A stretch of 64,000 nt of DNA. It comes from JAOPZW01 sp963707695 (lineage in GTDB: Bacteria; Actinomycetota; Thermoleophilia; Solirubrobacterales; Solirubrobacteraceae). Below, piece by piece: positions 1 to 7,872 of this stretch (within the stretch, counting starts at the first letter, position 1; each line of letters starts with the position of its first letter). A program made the position numbers and the translations under genes. Below the pieces are notes generated by a model. The model saw only the letters and a list, made by a program, of their open reading frames with translations. It searched no databases and had not been told where the DNA came from. The stretch is taken from contig CAVPQY010000004.1 in the NCBI GenBank assembly GCA_963707695.1, positions 992,001 through 1,056,000 on the forward strand, given 5' to 3'.

Positions 1-918
1 CGAGGTCTTGTCGACCGTGTCCTGCAGCGTGTGCATGAACCGGTAGGGCCAGTCGATGAGGTCGATCGCCGGGACGCCCGCGTCCAGGAACGGCGAGTGG
101 TCGTCGAAGATCCGCGCGCCCGTGCCCGCCGGGAAGACCGCACCGACGCCCACCGCCCGGGCCGCGGCGCGCAGCCGGGACCAGAGCCGGCGGTCGGAGC
201 TGCCCTCGCGCACCAGGCGCAGGTCGCGGTCGCCGACGTAGTCGAGCAGGATGAGCTGGCGCACCTCGCCGGCGTGGGCCCGCGCGTAGGCACGCGACCC
301 GCGCAGGCCCCGCCGCAGGAAGTCGCGGTCGCCGGGCGCCTCCTCGCCGTCGAAGAGCACGAAGCGCACCTCGCGGGCGTTCGCCGGGCGCGGCGCGTGC
401 CGCAGCGCCCGCGCGAGCTCGAGGACGACGGCGGTGCCCGCGGCGCCGTCGTTGGCTCCCGGCATGCCCGCGGGGGTGTCGACCGTGTCGAAGTGGGCGG
501 CCACGACGACGGCCGGGCGCCGCCCCGGCAGCGTCCCCACGACGTTGCGCAGCGGATGGGCCCGGTCGGGGCCCGGCACGGCCTCGTAGCGGCCCCGGGG
601 CAGGCGCCGGCGCGCGAAGGCGGCGGTGCGCCGCGCGGCCGCCGAGCCCGCCGGCCGCGGACCGATCCGCTCGACCTGCACCCGCTCGAGCGCGAACGCC
701 CGGGCGGCGTCGAAGCGGTCGCCCGTCGGCCGGGGGGCGGGCCGCGCCGGGCCTGGCGCGGGTCGCGCCTCGCGGTCGGCGCCGCCCCCGCCGCCGCCGA
801 TGATCGGGAAGCCATGGACGGCGGCCAGGACGATCCCGGCCCCGAGCACCACCTGCACCACGAGCACGACCACCAGGAGCCGCACGGGCGGTCCGACGCC
901 TCGGCCCCCGCCGGCCAT
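1..918 (-). CDS. M28-family zinc aminopeptidase, membrane-anchored (3' end outside window)
   Basis: The gene starts at an ATG at 918 and runs off the left edge, so the C-terminus is missing (306 codons visible). An uncleaved-looking hydrophobic segment (about residues 12-35) is followed by a Pro/Ala-rich linker, which predicts a membrane-anchored extracytoplasmic enzyme. The M28 catalytic core is visible: AHFDTVD with metal ligand His at about 142, GANDGAAG with the bridging Asp at about 157, FDGEEA with the catalytic/ligand Glu pair at about 192, and a late HTLQDTVDK segment giving the last His. The family removes N-terminal residues from peptides or cyclises N-terminal Gln; the sequence alone does not separate these activities. 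It lies 4 nt downstream of the acyl-CoA dehydrogenase stop, so the two may be co-transcribed. Confidence 0.85.
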   Translation of the reverse strand, partial: MAGGGRGVGPPVRLLVVVLVVQVVLGAGIVLAAVHGFPIIGGGGGGADREARPAPGPARPAPRPTGDRFDAARAFALERVQVERIGPRPAGSAAARRTAAFARRRLPRGRYEAVPGPDRAHPLRNVVGTLPGRRPAVVVAAHFDTVDTPAGMPGANDGAAGTAVVLELARALRHAPRPANAREVRFVLFDGEEAPGDRDFLRRGLRGSRAYARAHAGEVRQLILLDYVGDRDLRLVREGSSDRRLWSRLRAAARAVGVGAVFPAGTGARIFDDHSPFLDAGVPAIDLIDWPYRFMHTLQDTVDKTS

Positions 919-922
919 CGCG

Positions 923-2233
923 TCAGTCGTTCGCGGTGACCGCGTCGAGCACCGCCGCGAACTTCCGCCGCGCCGCCTCGCGCCGCGTCGGGACGTGCTC
1001 GGTGGGCACCCCGCCGCCCGGCGGCTCGTAGCCGCGCAGGATCTGGCGCGCGACCGACTGGCGGTGGACCTCGTCGGGGCCGTCGTAGAGCCGCGCCGCG
1101 CGGGCGTAGCGGTACATGGCCTCCAGGGGCAGGTCGGTCGAGTAGCCCAGCGAGCCGTGGACCTGGAGCGCGCGGTCGATCACGTCGTGGAGCACCTGCG
1201 CGCCGACGACCTTGATGAGCGAGATCTCCTGGCGCGCGCTCATGACGCCCTGCGTGTCCATCTTCCACGCGGCGTGCAGCGTCATCAGGCGGGCGGCCTG
1301 CATCTGCGCGGCGGAGTCGGCGATCCAGTTCTGGACCGTCTCGTGGCGCCCCAGGACCGACCCGTGGGCCTCGCGGTAGGTCGCGCGCTCGCAGAGCATG
1401 TCGAAGGCCCGCTGCGCGACGCCCAGCCACCGCATGCAGTGGTGGATGCGGCCCGGGTACAGCCGCTGCTGGGCGATGAGGAAGCCGGCGCCCTCGGCGC
1501 CGAGGCGGTCGGCGGCCGGGACCCGCACGCCCTCGTAGAGGACCTCCGCGTGGCCGCCCAGCTTGCCGAAGGACTCCTGCGGGTGCTCCATCGTCGGGAC
1601 GTCCCGGAGGATCGTCACGCCCGGCGCGTCGGCGGGCACGAGGAACATCGTCGCCCGCTGGTGGGGGCGCGCGTCGGGGTCGGTGACCGCCATGACGATG
1701 AGGAAGTCGGCGATCGAGGCGTTGGAGGAGAACCACTTGCGCCCGGTGAGGACGTAGTCGTCCGGGTGGGCGGGATCGCGGACGGCGCGGGTCTTCAGGA
1801 GCGTCGGGTCCGACCCCGCGCTGTCGGGCTCGGTCATCGAGAAGGCGGACTTCAGGTCGCCCTGCAGCAGCGGGTGCAGGTAGCGCTCCTTCTGCTCCTC
1901 CGTCCCGGCCAGCGCGAGGATCTCGCTGTTGCCGGAGTCGGGCGCCTGGTTGCCGAACGCGTTGGGCGCGAAGGGCGAGGTCCCCAGGACCTCGTGCATG
2001 AGCCCGAGCTTGACCTGCCCGAAGCCCTGGCCGCCCAGCTCGGGGTCCAGGTGCGCCGCCCACAGCCCGCGTGCCTTGACCCGCGCCTGCAATGGGGCGT
2101 AGATCCGGTCGAGCTGCTCCTGCTCGAGCTCGCCCGCGATGGTCTCGAGCGGCCAGACCTCCTCGCGGACGAAGCCGCGCATCCACTCGAGCTCGCGCTC
2201 GAAGTCCGGGTCGGTCGAGAAGTCCCATGCCAT
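923..2233 (-). CDS. Acyl-CoA dehydrogenase family protein
   Basis: A 436-residue FAD flavoprotein that would oxidise an acyl-CoA thioester to the trans-2-enoyl form, passing electrons to ETF. The N-terminal helical domain (about 1-130) is followed by the beta-domain signature around AFSMTEPDSAGSDPT and a GRKWFSSNA segment. The C-terminal helical domain carries QVHGSLGYSTDLPLE and YRYARAARLYDGPDEVH, typical of the family. I placed the start at the ATG at 2233 (MAWDFSTD) because the frame stays open far upstream without family similarity, and the divergent epimerase starts at 2291. The catalytic base position near the C-terminus reads YDGPDEVH, as in ACAD10/11-like members, so the true substrate is uncertain. 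Confidence 0.88.
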   Translation of the reverse strand: MAWDFSTDPDFERELEWMRGFVREEVWPLETIAGELEQEQLDRIYAPLQARVKARGLWAAHLDPELGGQGFGQVKLGLMHEVLGTSPFAPNAFGNQAPDSGNSEILALAGTEEQKERYLHPLLQGDLKSAFSMTEPDSAGSDPTLLKTRAVRDPAHPDDYVLTGRKWFSSNASIADFLIVMAVTDPDARPHQRATMFLVPADAPGVTILRDVPTMEHPQESFGKLGGHAEVLYEGVRVPAADRLGAEGAGFLIAQQRLYPGRIHHCMRWLGVAQRAFDMLCERATYREAHGSVLGRHETVQNWIADSAAQMQAARLMTLHAAWKMDTQGVMSARQEISLIKVVGAQVLHDVIDRALQVHGSLGYSTDLPLEAMYRYARAARLYDGPDEVHRQSVARQILRGYEPPGGGVPTEHVPTRREAARRKFAAVLDAVTAND

Positions 2234-2290
2234 GGCGCCCGGATCATCCCACGCTGTTTCGCCGGCCACCGCCGCGGACAGCGCCGCCCC

Positions 2291-3346
2291 ATGCGCGTCG
2301 TCGTCACGGGGGCCACGGGGAACGTCGGGACCGCACTGCTGCGGACCCTCGCCGACGAGCCACGGGTGCGCGAGGTCGTCGGCGTCGCCCGCCGGCGGCC
2401 CGAGTGGCACGTGCCCAAGGTGACCTGGACGGCCGCCGACGTCGCCCGCGACGACCTCGAGCCGGTCGTGCGCGGCGCGGACGCCGTCGTGCACCTGGCC
2501 TGGCTCATCCAGCCCAGCCGCGACGAGCGCACGACGCGGGCCGTGAACGTCGAGGGCAGCCGCCGCGTCTTCGAGGCGGCCATCCGCGCGGGCGTGCCCG
2601 CGATCGTCCACGCCTCCTCGGTCGGCGCCTACGCGCGCGGGCCGAAGGACCGCGCCGTCGACGAGTCGTGGCCGACGACGGGGATCCCGACCTCGTTCTA
2701 CTCGCGCCACAAGGCGGCCGCCGAGCGCCTGCTCGACCACCTCGAGGCCGAGCATCCGCGCACGCGCATCGCGCGGCTGCGCCCCGGGCTCGTCTTCCAG
2801 CGCGAGGCGGCCTCCGGGATCCGGCGGCTGTTCGCCGGCCCGCTGCTGCCGTCACCGCTCGTCCGACCGGGCCTGATCCCGGTCGTGCCCAGCACGCCGC
2901 GGCTGCGCTTCCAGGCCGTGCACGCGCTGGACCTGGCCGACGCGTACCGCCGCGTGCTGCTCGACCCGGCCGCGCGGGGCGCCTTCAACGTCGCGGCCGA
3001 GCCCGTCCTCGACGGGCCCGAGCTCGCCCGCCTGGTCGGCGCGCGCGCCGTCCGCGTCCCCGAGCGCGTCCTGCGCGCCCTGGCGGCGGTGACCTGGCGG
3101 GCCCGGCTGCAGCCCACGCCGGAGGGCTGGGTCGACCTCGCCCTGGGCGTGCCCGTCATGGACACCGGCCGCGCGCGCCGGGAGCTCGGCTGGAGCCCGC
3201 GCCGCACGGGCGGCGAGGCGCTGCGGGAGCTGCTCGACGGGCTGCGGCGGTCGGACGGGCTGCCGACGCCGCCGCTGGACCCGCGGACCGGCGGTCCGCT
3301 GCGCGTGCGCGAGGTCCTGACCGGCCTGGGCGGGAGCGCGCGCTGA
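2291..3346 (+). CDS. NAD(P)-dependent epimerase/dehydratase (extended SDR)
   Basis: A 351-residue extended short-chain dehydrogenase/reductase. The nucleotide-binding motif VTGATGNVG is at residues 5-13, an acidic-charged second strand follows, HASSVGAY is the catalytic Ser/Thr strand, and YSRHK provides the Tyr-x3-Lys pair. The remainder is the substrate domain typical of nucleotide-sugar epimerases and of NmrA-like relatives. The start ATG at 2291 follows a 57-bp gap from the divergent acyl-CoA dehydrogenase. No partner gene reveals the substrate. WS/DGAT lies 84 bp downstream on the same strand. Confidence 0.87.
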   Translation: MRVVVTGATGNVGTALLRTLADEPRVREVVGVARRRPEWHVPKVTWTAADVARDDLEPVVRGADAVVHLAWLIQPSRDERTTRAVNVEGSRRVFEAAIRAGVPAIVHASSVGAYARGPKDRAVDESWPTTGIPTSFYSRHKAAAERLLDHLEAEHPRTRIARLRPGLVFQREAASGIRRLFAGPLLPSPLVRPGLIPVVPSTPRLRFQAVHALDLADAYRRVLLDPAARGAFNVAAEPVLDGPELARLVGARAVRVPERVLRALAAVTWRARLQPTPEGWVDLALGVPVMDTGRARRELGWSPRRTGGEALRELLDGLRRSDGLPTPPLDPRTGGPLRVREVLTGLGGSAR

Positions 3347-3430
3347 GCCGTCGCCCGGGCGCGGGCCTCGCGTCGGGGTTCGACCGCTTGTACCCTTGCG
3401 CGCCTTGAGGCTGAGCGAGAGGGGACGGAC

Positions 3431-4981
3431 ATGGCCCAGGAGCACTTCGACCGCCTGACGGCGCTCGACGCGTCGTTCCTGCACCAGGAGGGCCCGACGT
3501 CGCACATGCACGTCGGCGCCGTCACGATCTTCGAGGGACCGCCGCCGCCGTTCGAGGACGTCCTCGACCACGTGCGCGGCCGCCTGCACCTCGTGCCGCG
3601 CTACCGCCAGCGGCTGGCGACGCCGCCGCTGCAGACCGGGCGGCCGCTGTGGGTGGACGACCCGACGTTCAACCTCGAGTACCACGTCCGCCAGACCGCG
3701 CTGCCGCGCCCCGGCCACGAGAACCAGCTCCTGCTCCTGGCCGGGCGGCTCTTCAGCCAGCAGCTCGACCGCTCCAAGCCGCTGTGGGAGATGTGGATCG
3801 TCGAGGGCCTCGGGGCGGGTGGGCCGCATTCCGACGAGCGCGGCGCCCCGCGCTTCGCGCTGATCTCGAAGACCCACCACTCCCTCATCGACGGCGTCGC
3901 GGGCGTCGACCTCGCCCAGGTCCTCTTCGACCTCGGCCCGGTCCCGGCCGAGCTGCCCCACCCCGACGCGGCCTGGGAGGCGCATCCCGAGCCGTCCGCC
4001 GCGGAGCTCGTGGCCCACGGCGCGCTCGGCGCGGTGCGCACCGGGTTGCAGGCCGCCACGCGGGCGGTCGAGGTCCTCACCCGGCCGGGCGCCGCGCTGC
4101 GCGAGGTGCGCACCGCGGTCGAGGGCGTCGGCGAGGTCGCCTGGGCCGGCCTGAACCCCGCGCCCGAGACGCCGCTGAACGTCGAGATCGGCCCCCACCG
4201 CCGCTTCGCCGTCGTCCGCAGCGACCTGCGCGACTACAAGCTCGTCAAGGACGCGTTCGGCGGCACCGTCAACGACGTCGTGCTGACCGTCGTCAGCGGC
4301 GCGCTGCGCGAGTGGCTCGGCGGACGCGGCGTGCGCACCGAGGGGCTCGAGCTGCGGGCGCTCGTCCCGGTGTCGATCCGCAGCCAGGACGAGCGCGGCC
4401 AGCTCGGCAACCGCATCGCGGCGATGCGCGGGTCCCTGCCCGTCTACGTCGCCGACCCGATCGCCCGCCTGCGCGCGGTCCGCAAGTCGATGGGCGAGCT
4501 CAAGGAGTCCAAGCAGGCCGTCGGCGCCGAGGTGCTCGCCGCGGTGGAGAACTTCGCGCCGCCGACGATCCTCGCGCAGGCGTCGCGGCTGAACTTCTCC
4601 ACGCGCCTGTTCAACCTCATCGTCACGAACGTCCCCGGACCCCAGTTCCCGCTCTACCTGCTGGGCCGCGAGCTGCAGGACGTCTTCCCGGTCGCCTTCC
4701 TGCCGACCGACCACGCCCTGGCCATCGCGATCATGTCCTACAACGGCGAGATGAACTTCGGGCTGCTGGGCGACTACGACGCCCTGCCCGACCTCGACGA
4801 GTTCGCCGACGGCGTGCAGCGCGCGCTGGCCGACCTCGTCGCGCGGGCGCGCGAGCAGCAGCGGCGCGCCGCAGCCTCCGCGCAGGCCGAGGAGGCCGCG
4901 GTCGCCGGCGAGGAGCCGCTCGAGGCGCCGGGCAACGGGTCGACGCGGCCGCGGAGCGGCCGGCGCGAGCCGGTGGCGTAG
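3431..4981 (+). CDS. WS/DGAT acyltransferase (wax ester synthase / diacylglycerol acyltransferase)
   Basis: A 516-residue member of the bifunctional wax ester synthase/acyl-CoA:diacylglycerol acyltransferase family, which makes neutral storage lipids at the inner membrane surface. It opens with LTALDASFL and has the catalytic HHSLIDG (HHxxxDG) motif at about residues 154-160. The family's second conserved block is seen near VTNVPGPQFPLYL and the SYNGEMNFGLLGD motif lies close to the C-terminus. A Ser/Ala/Glu-rich tail follows. A purine-rich GAGAGGGGA sits about 6 nt before the ATG. A hairpin follows before the convergent DUF59 gene. Confidence 0.92.
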   Translation: MAQEHFDRLTALDASFLHQEGPTSHMHVGAVTIFEGPPPPFEDVLDHVRGRLHLVPRYRQRLATPPLQTGRPLWVDDPTFNLEYHVRQTALPRPGHENQLLLLAGRLFSQQLDRSKPLWEMWIVEGLGAGGPHSDERGAPRFALISKTHHSLIDGVAGVDLAQVLFDLGPVPAELPHPDAAWEAHPEPSAAELVAHGALGAVRTGLQAATRAVEVLTRPGAALREVRTAVEGVGEVAWAGLNPAPETPLNVEIGPHRRFAVVRSDLRDYKLVKDAFGGTVNDVVLTVVSGALREWLGGRGVRTEGLELRALVPVSIRSQDERGQLGNRIAAMRGSLPVYVADPIARLRAVRKSMGELKESKQAVGAEVLAAVENFAPPTILAQASRLNFSTRLFNLIVTNVPGPQFPLYLLGRELQDVFPVAFLPTDHALAIAIMSYNGEMNFGLLGDYDALPDLDEFADGVQRALADLVARAREQQRRAAASAQAEEAAVAGEEPLEAPGNGSTRPRSGRREPVA

Positions 4982-4990
4982 CCCGCGGCG

Positions 4991-5010
4991 CGCCCTGCGC
5001 GGCGAGGGCG
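4991..5010. terminator. Possible bidirectional terminator hairpin
   Basis: CGCCCT and AGGGCG form a 6-bp stem around an 8-nt loop in the 34-bp gap between two convergent genes. There is no T-run, which is common for high-GC actinobacterial hairpins. Confidence 0.35.
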
Positions 5011-5015
5011 CTGCG

Positions 5016-5312
5016 TCAGTAGCCGAGCGCGAACTTGGCGTCCTCGGACATCTTGTCCGGGGACCACGGCGGCGTGAAGACCATCGACGAGGTGACCTCG
5101 TCGACGCCCTCGAGCTCGCCCACGAACTCGTCGATCTGCTCGGCGACCTGCGGGCCGATCGGGCACGCGGGGGTCGTCAGGGTGTAGGTCACGTGGACCT
5201 TCGACCCGTCGAGCTCGATGCCGTAGATCAGGCCCAGCTCGACGAAGTCGAGCCCGAGCTCCGGGTCGATGACGTTGGACAGCGCATCCTCGACCGTTTC
5301 GACGGAGGGCAT
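5016..5312 (-). CDS. DUF59/MIP18-family iron-sulfur assembly protein (SufT/PaaD-like)
   Basis: A 98-residue protein matching the length and layout of stand-alone DUF59 proteins, which help mature iron-sulfur or other metal cofactors. It shows the family start (IDPELGLDFVELGLIYGI) and the conserved TTPACPIG segment with the reactive Cys at about residue 51, then MVFTPPWSPDKMSEDAK near the C-terminus. No suf operon lies beside it, so the client is unknown. TAGACT lies 6 nt before the ATG and there is no clear ribosome site, consistent with a leaderless mRNA. Confidence 0.88.
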   Translation of the reverse strand: MPSVETVEDALSNVIDPELGLDFVELGLIYGIELDGSKVHVTYTLTTPACPIGPQVAEQIDEFVGELEGVDEVTSSMVFTPPWSPDKMSEDAKFALGY

Positions 5313-5386
5313 GCCTTGAGTCTAGCCCCGGCCGTGAGTAGGTTCGCGCGATCGTCTCCTACCGCGAACACCCACCGCTGCTCGTC

Positions 5387-5668
5387 GTGGCGGGGGACGA
5401 GGACCTCTCGACCCAGGGCCGGCGCCGTGCGGCGCTGAGCCGGGCGCTCTCCGCCCAGGCCGACCTGCTCGTCGACCTCAGCGAGCTCGGGTTCGCGGAC
5501 GCGTCGGTCATGCTCGACCTGGCCATGGTCGCCCGCCGGCTGCGGAAGGCCGGGCGGCGGATGTTCGTGCGGGGCCCGCAGCCGCAGGTCCAGCGGCTGA
5601 TCCTCAAGGTCGGCCTGCACCGGCTGCCCGGCGTGACCATCGAGGGCTTCGCGCCCGCGATGGGCTGA
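5387..5668 (+). CDS. STAS-domain protein (anti-sigma factor antagonist-like)
   Basis: A small single-domain STAS protein resembling RsbV/SpoIIAA. VDLSELGFADASVMLDL carries the usual phosphorylation loop with a DAS triad, the Ser being the expected target of an RsbW-type kinase, and the following alpha/beta repeat fits the fold. The first conventional start is the GTG at 5387 used here, but it removes the first beta strand, which is encoded in the same frame from 5342 onward (PPLLVVAGDED). The upstream reading contains no ATG, GTG or TTG. An ATC at 5351 sits 6 nt after a TAGGTT hexamer, exactly where leaderless starts occur elsewhere here, so an ATC start or a miscalled ATG is possible. Confidence 0.78.
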   Translation: MAGDEDLSTQGRRRAALSRALSAQADLLVDLSELGFADASVMLDLAMVARRLRKAGRRMFVRGPQPQVQRLILKVGLHRLPGVTIEGFAPAMG

Positions 5669-5693
5669 CGGGCCCTACCCTGGCAGGCAGCCC

Positions 5694-6188
5694 ATGCTGC
5701 CCCTCCTGCTGCTCCTCTTCCTCATCGTCCCGATCGTGGAGATCTACGTGATCATCCAGGTCGGGCAGGCCATCGGCCCGCTCTGGACCGTGGGCCTCCT
5801 CATCGCCGACTCGATCGCCGGCGCGGCGCTCATGCGCTCGCAGGGCCGCGCGGTGTGGCGGCGCTTCAACCGCACCCTGGGCGAGGGCCGTGCGCCCACG
5901 CGCGAGGTCGCCGACGGCGCCCTCGTGCTCTTCGGCGGCGCGCTGCTGCTGACGCCCGGCTTCTGCACCGACATCCTCGGGGCGCTCTTCCTCCTGCCCC
6001 CCACCCGCGCGGCCATCCGCGCGTTCCTGCTGCGGCAGGCCGGCCGCCGGTTCGTCGTCGCCACGCCCTTCGGCGACCTGGGCGGCGCCGCCGGGCGCAC
6101 CCGGCGCCCGCCGCGCCGCCGCGGCGACTGGGACGTCGAGGGCACCGCGCACGACGTCCCGGACGACCCCGGGCAGCTGCGCCCGTGA
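5694..6188 (+). CDS. fxsA: FxsA-family membrane protein
   Basis: A 164-residue inner-membrane protein of the FxsA family. The N-terminus has two closely spaced hydrophobic helices (about residues 1-40) with the family's PIVEIYVIIQVG segment, a third after a charged loop, and TPGFCTDILGALFLLPPTR, a strong family signature. The C-terminal tail is soluble and arginine-rich. In E. coli the protein affects phage exclusion by F plasmids; its normal role is not settled. TACCCT lies 12 nt before the ATG. The stop overlaps the next start as GTGA, so translation is probably coupled. Confidence 0.88.
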   Translation: MLPLLLLLFLIVPIVEIYVIIQVGQAIGPLWTVGLLIADSIAGAALMRSQGRAVWRRFNRTLGEGRAPTREVADGALVLFGGALLLTPGFCTDILGALFLLPPTRAAIRAFLLRQAGRRFVVATPFGDLGGAAGRTRRPPRRRGDWDVEGTAHDVPDDPGQLRP

Positions 6189-7060
6189 GCGTCGACCCCG
6201 AGCTCGAGGCGCCGCGGCCCCCGTCGGGCGACGGCTTCAGCGACGCGGTCACGTGCGCCTTCGGCGACCCCCGCGCCGACGTCTTCTGCGTCGCGCGCCT
6301 CGGGCTCGCGGGCGGGGGCGCGAGCGGGCTGGTCCTGCTCTTCCACGGGGGCGAGCCGGTCCTCGTCAAGGCCGAGGGCGGCGTCGAGGCGGACCCGTCG
6401 GGCGGGTGGGACGGCGTGGGCGCGGCGGGCCTCGACACGTCCGTCGTCGAGCCGCTCGCGCGCTGGACGCTCCAGCTCGCCGCCGACGAGGCGTCCTTCG
6501 ACCTCGAGCTGCGGGCCCTCGGCGCGCCGGCCGAGCTCGACGAGCGTGACCCCGCCGCCCGTGCCGGCGGCATGACCGGCTACGAGCAGCGCTGCCGCGT
6601 GACGGGGACGGTGACCGTCGGCGACCACCGGATGGCGATCGACTGCTTCGGCCAGCGCGGGCACTCGTGGGGCGCGCCAGACTGGGACCGCATGACGCTG
6701 GCCCGGACGCTCGCGGCCTGGCTGGGCGAGGACCTCGGCGTGACGCTCACCGCGGTGCGCCCGGCGAAGGCCGAGCACCACGATCGCGAGCTCGTCGCCG
6801 CGACGATCCTCGAGGGCGAGGCCGCCGTCCCGGTCCTCAGCCCGCGGCTCTCGACGACGTACGACGCCGACGGGCGCCAGCGCCACGCCGGGCTCGAGCT
6901 GTGGGTCGACGAGGACGGCTTCCCGCGCCGCGCGGCGGGCGAGGTCGTCTGCGGCACGACGCTCGACCTCGGGCGGCTGCGGCTGGACTGCGCGTTCTTC
7001 CGCTGGCGCATGGACGGCCGCGAGGGCGTCGGCCGCTACGACGTCCTGCGCCGCACGTGA
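6185..7060 (+). CDS. CrtC/DUF2804-like lipocalin-fold protein, function unknown
   Basis: A 291-residue protein of unknown function. It is rich in beta strand and contains FGQRGHSWGAPDW at about residues 159-171, a signature I associate with hydroxyneurosporene-synthase-like (CrtC) and DUF7064/DUF7065-type proteins that act on hydrophobic molecules. No signal peptide or membrane helix is seen. The GTG at 6185 was chosen because it overlaps the fxsA stop. Its own stop overlaps the HAD gene's GTG in the same way, making a tightly coupled three-gene operon. Assignment to a known activity would be speculation. Confidence 0.7.
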   Translation: MSVDPELEAPRPPSGDGFSDAVTCAFGDPRADVFCVARLGLAGGGASGLVLLFHGGEPVLVKAEGGVEADPSGGWDGVGAAGLDTSVVEPLARWTLQLAADEASFDLELRALGAPAELDERDPAARAGGMTGYEQRCRVTGTVTVGDHRMAIDCFGQRGHSWGAPDWDRMTLARTLAAWLGEDLGVTLTAVRPAKAEHHDRELVAATILEGEAAVPVLSPRLSTTYDADGRQRHAGLELWVDEDGFPRRAAGEVVCGTTLDLGRLRLDCAFFRWRMDGREGVGRYDVLRRT

Positions 7061-7719
7061 CGGCGGCGGCCATCCCGCCGCCCGGGCGCTACCGGGCGCT
7101 CGTCTGCGACGTCGGGGGCGTCCTGACCACGCCGCTGCTGGCCGGGTTCGCCGCCTTCCAGGACCACGCGGGCGTCCCCCTGGAGGCGGTGGGGCGCGCG
7201 GTCGCGGCCGTCACCGAGGAGGACGGCGCCAACCCGGTCCACGAGCTCGAGCTCGGGCGGATGACCGAGAAGGACTTCTTGGACCGGATCGGCCGTGCGC
7301 TGTCGGCCGAGGTCGGCCGGCCCGTCGCCATGCACGAGTTCGCCGAGCGCTACTGGGCCGCGCTGGGCCCCAACGAGGCCATGCTCGACCTCGCCGCGCG
7401 CGTCCGCGGCGCGGGCTATCGCACCGCGCTGCTGACGAACAACGTGCGCGAGTGGGAGCCGCGCTGGCGCGCGATCTTCGCCGTCGACGAGCTCTTCGAG
7501 GTCGTCGTCGACTCGGCCTTCGTGGGGCTGCGCAAGCCCGACCCCGCGATCTACCGGCTGACCTGCGGGCGGCTGGGGCTCCCGGCCGAGGCGTGCCTCT
7601 TCGTCGACGACCTCGAGCCGAACGTCGAGGCGGCACGCGCGGTCGGGCTCGGGGCCGTGCGGTACCGCGATCCGGAGCAGGCGGTGGCCGAGGTGCTCGC
7701 CGCGCTCGAGGGCGGCTAG
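7057..7719 (+). CDS. HAD-superfamily hydrolase (HAD-IA)
   Basis: A 220-residue haloacid-dehalogenase-type hydrolase. Motif I is CDVGGVLTTP with the nucleophilic Asp at about residue 17; as in other GGVL members the usual second Asp is Gly, a variant found in some phosphatases and epoxide-hydrolase-linked HADs. Motif II is LLTNN, motif III the Lys of LRKPDP, and motif IV the acidic pair of FVDDLEPN. A helical cap lies between motifs I and II. It is the last gene of the fxsA operon, with a GTGA overlap at its start. The natural substrate cannot be told. Confidence 0.85.
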   Translation: MTAAAIPPPGRYRALVCDVGGVLTTPLLAGFAAFQDHAGVPLEAVGRAVAAVTEEDGANPVHELELGRMTEKDFLDRIGRALSAEVGRPVAMHEFAERYWAALGPNEAMLDLAARVRGAGYRTALLTNNVREWEPRWRAIFAVDELFEVVVDSAFVGLRKPDPAIYRLTCGRLGLPAEACLFVDDLEPNVEAARAVGLGAVRYRDPEQAVAEVLAALEGG

Positions 7720-7872
7720 CGGGCTGGATACGCGGCGGGCGGCGGGTCCGTCGCGGCCGGCGGCGGGCGTGCCGGGACGGGCGGCGGGGCCGCCGTGACG
7801 GTCCGCGCGTCCGGCGCCGGACCGCGCGGCACCTTGCCGCAAGTCGCGGCCGCCACGTGCGTTCCGACCCCC

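Noticed and set aside
923..2755. Long N-terminal extension of the acyl-CoA dehydrogenase
   Set aside because: The extra residues overlap the divergent epimerase and have no family similarity; the ATG at 2233 fits the usual length.
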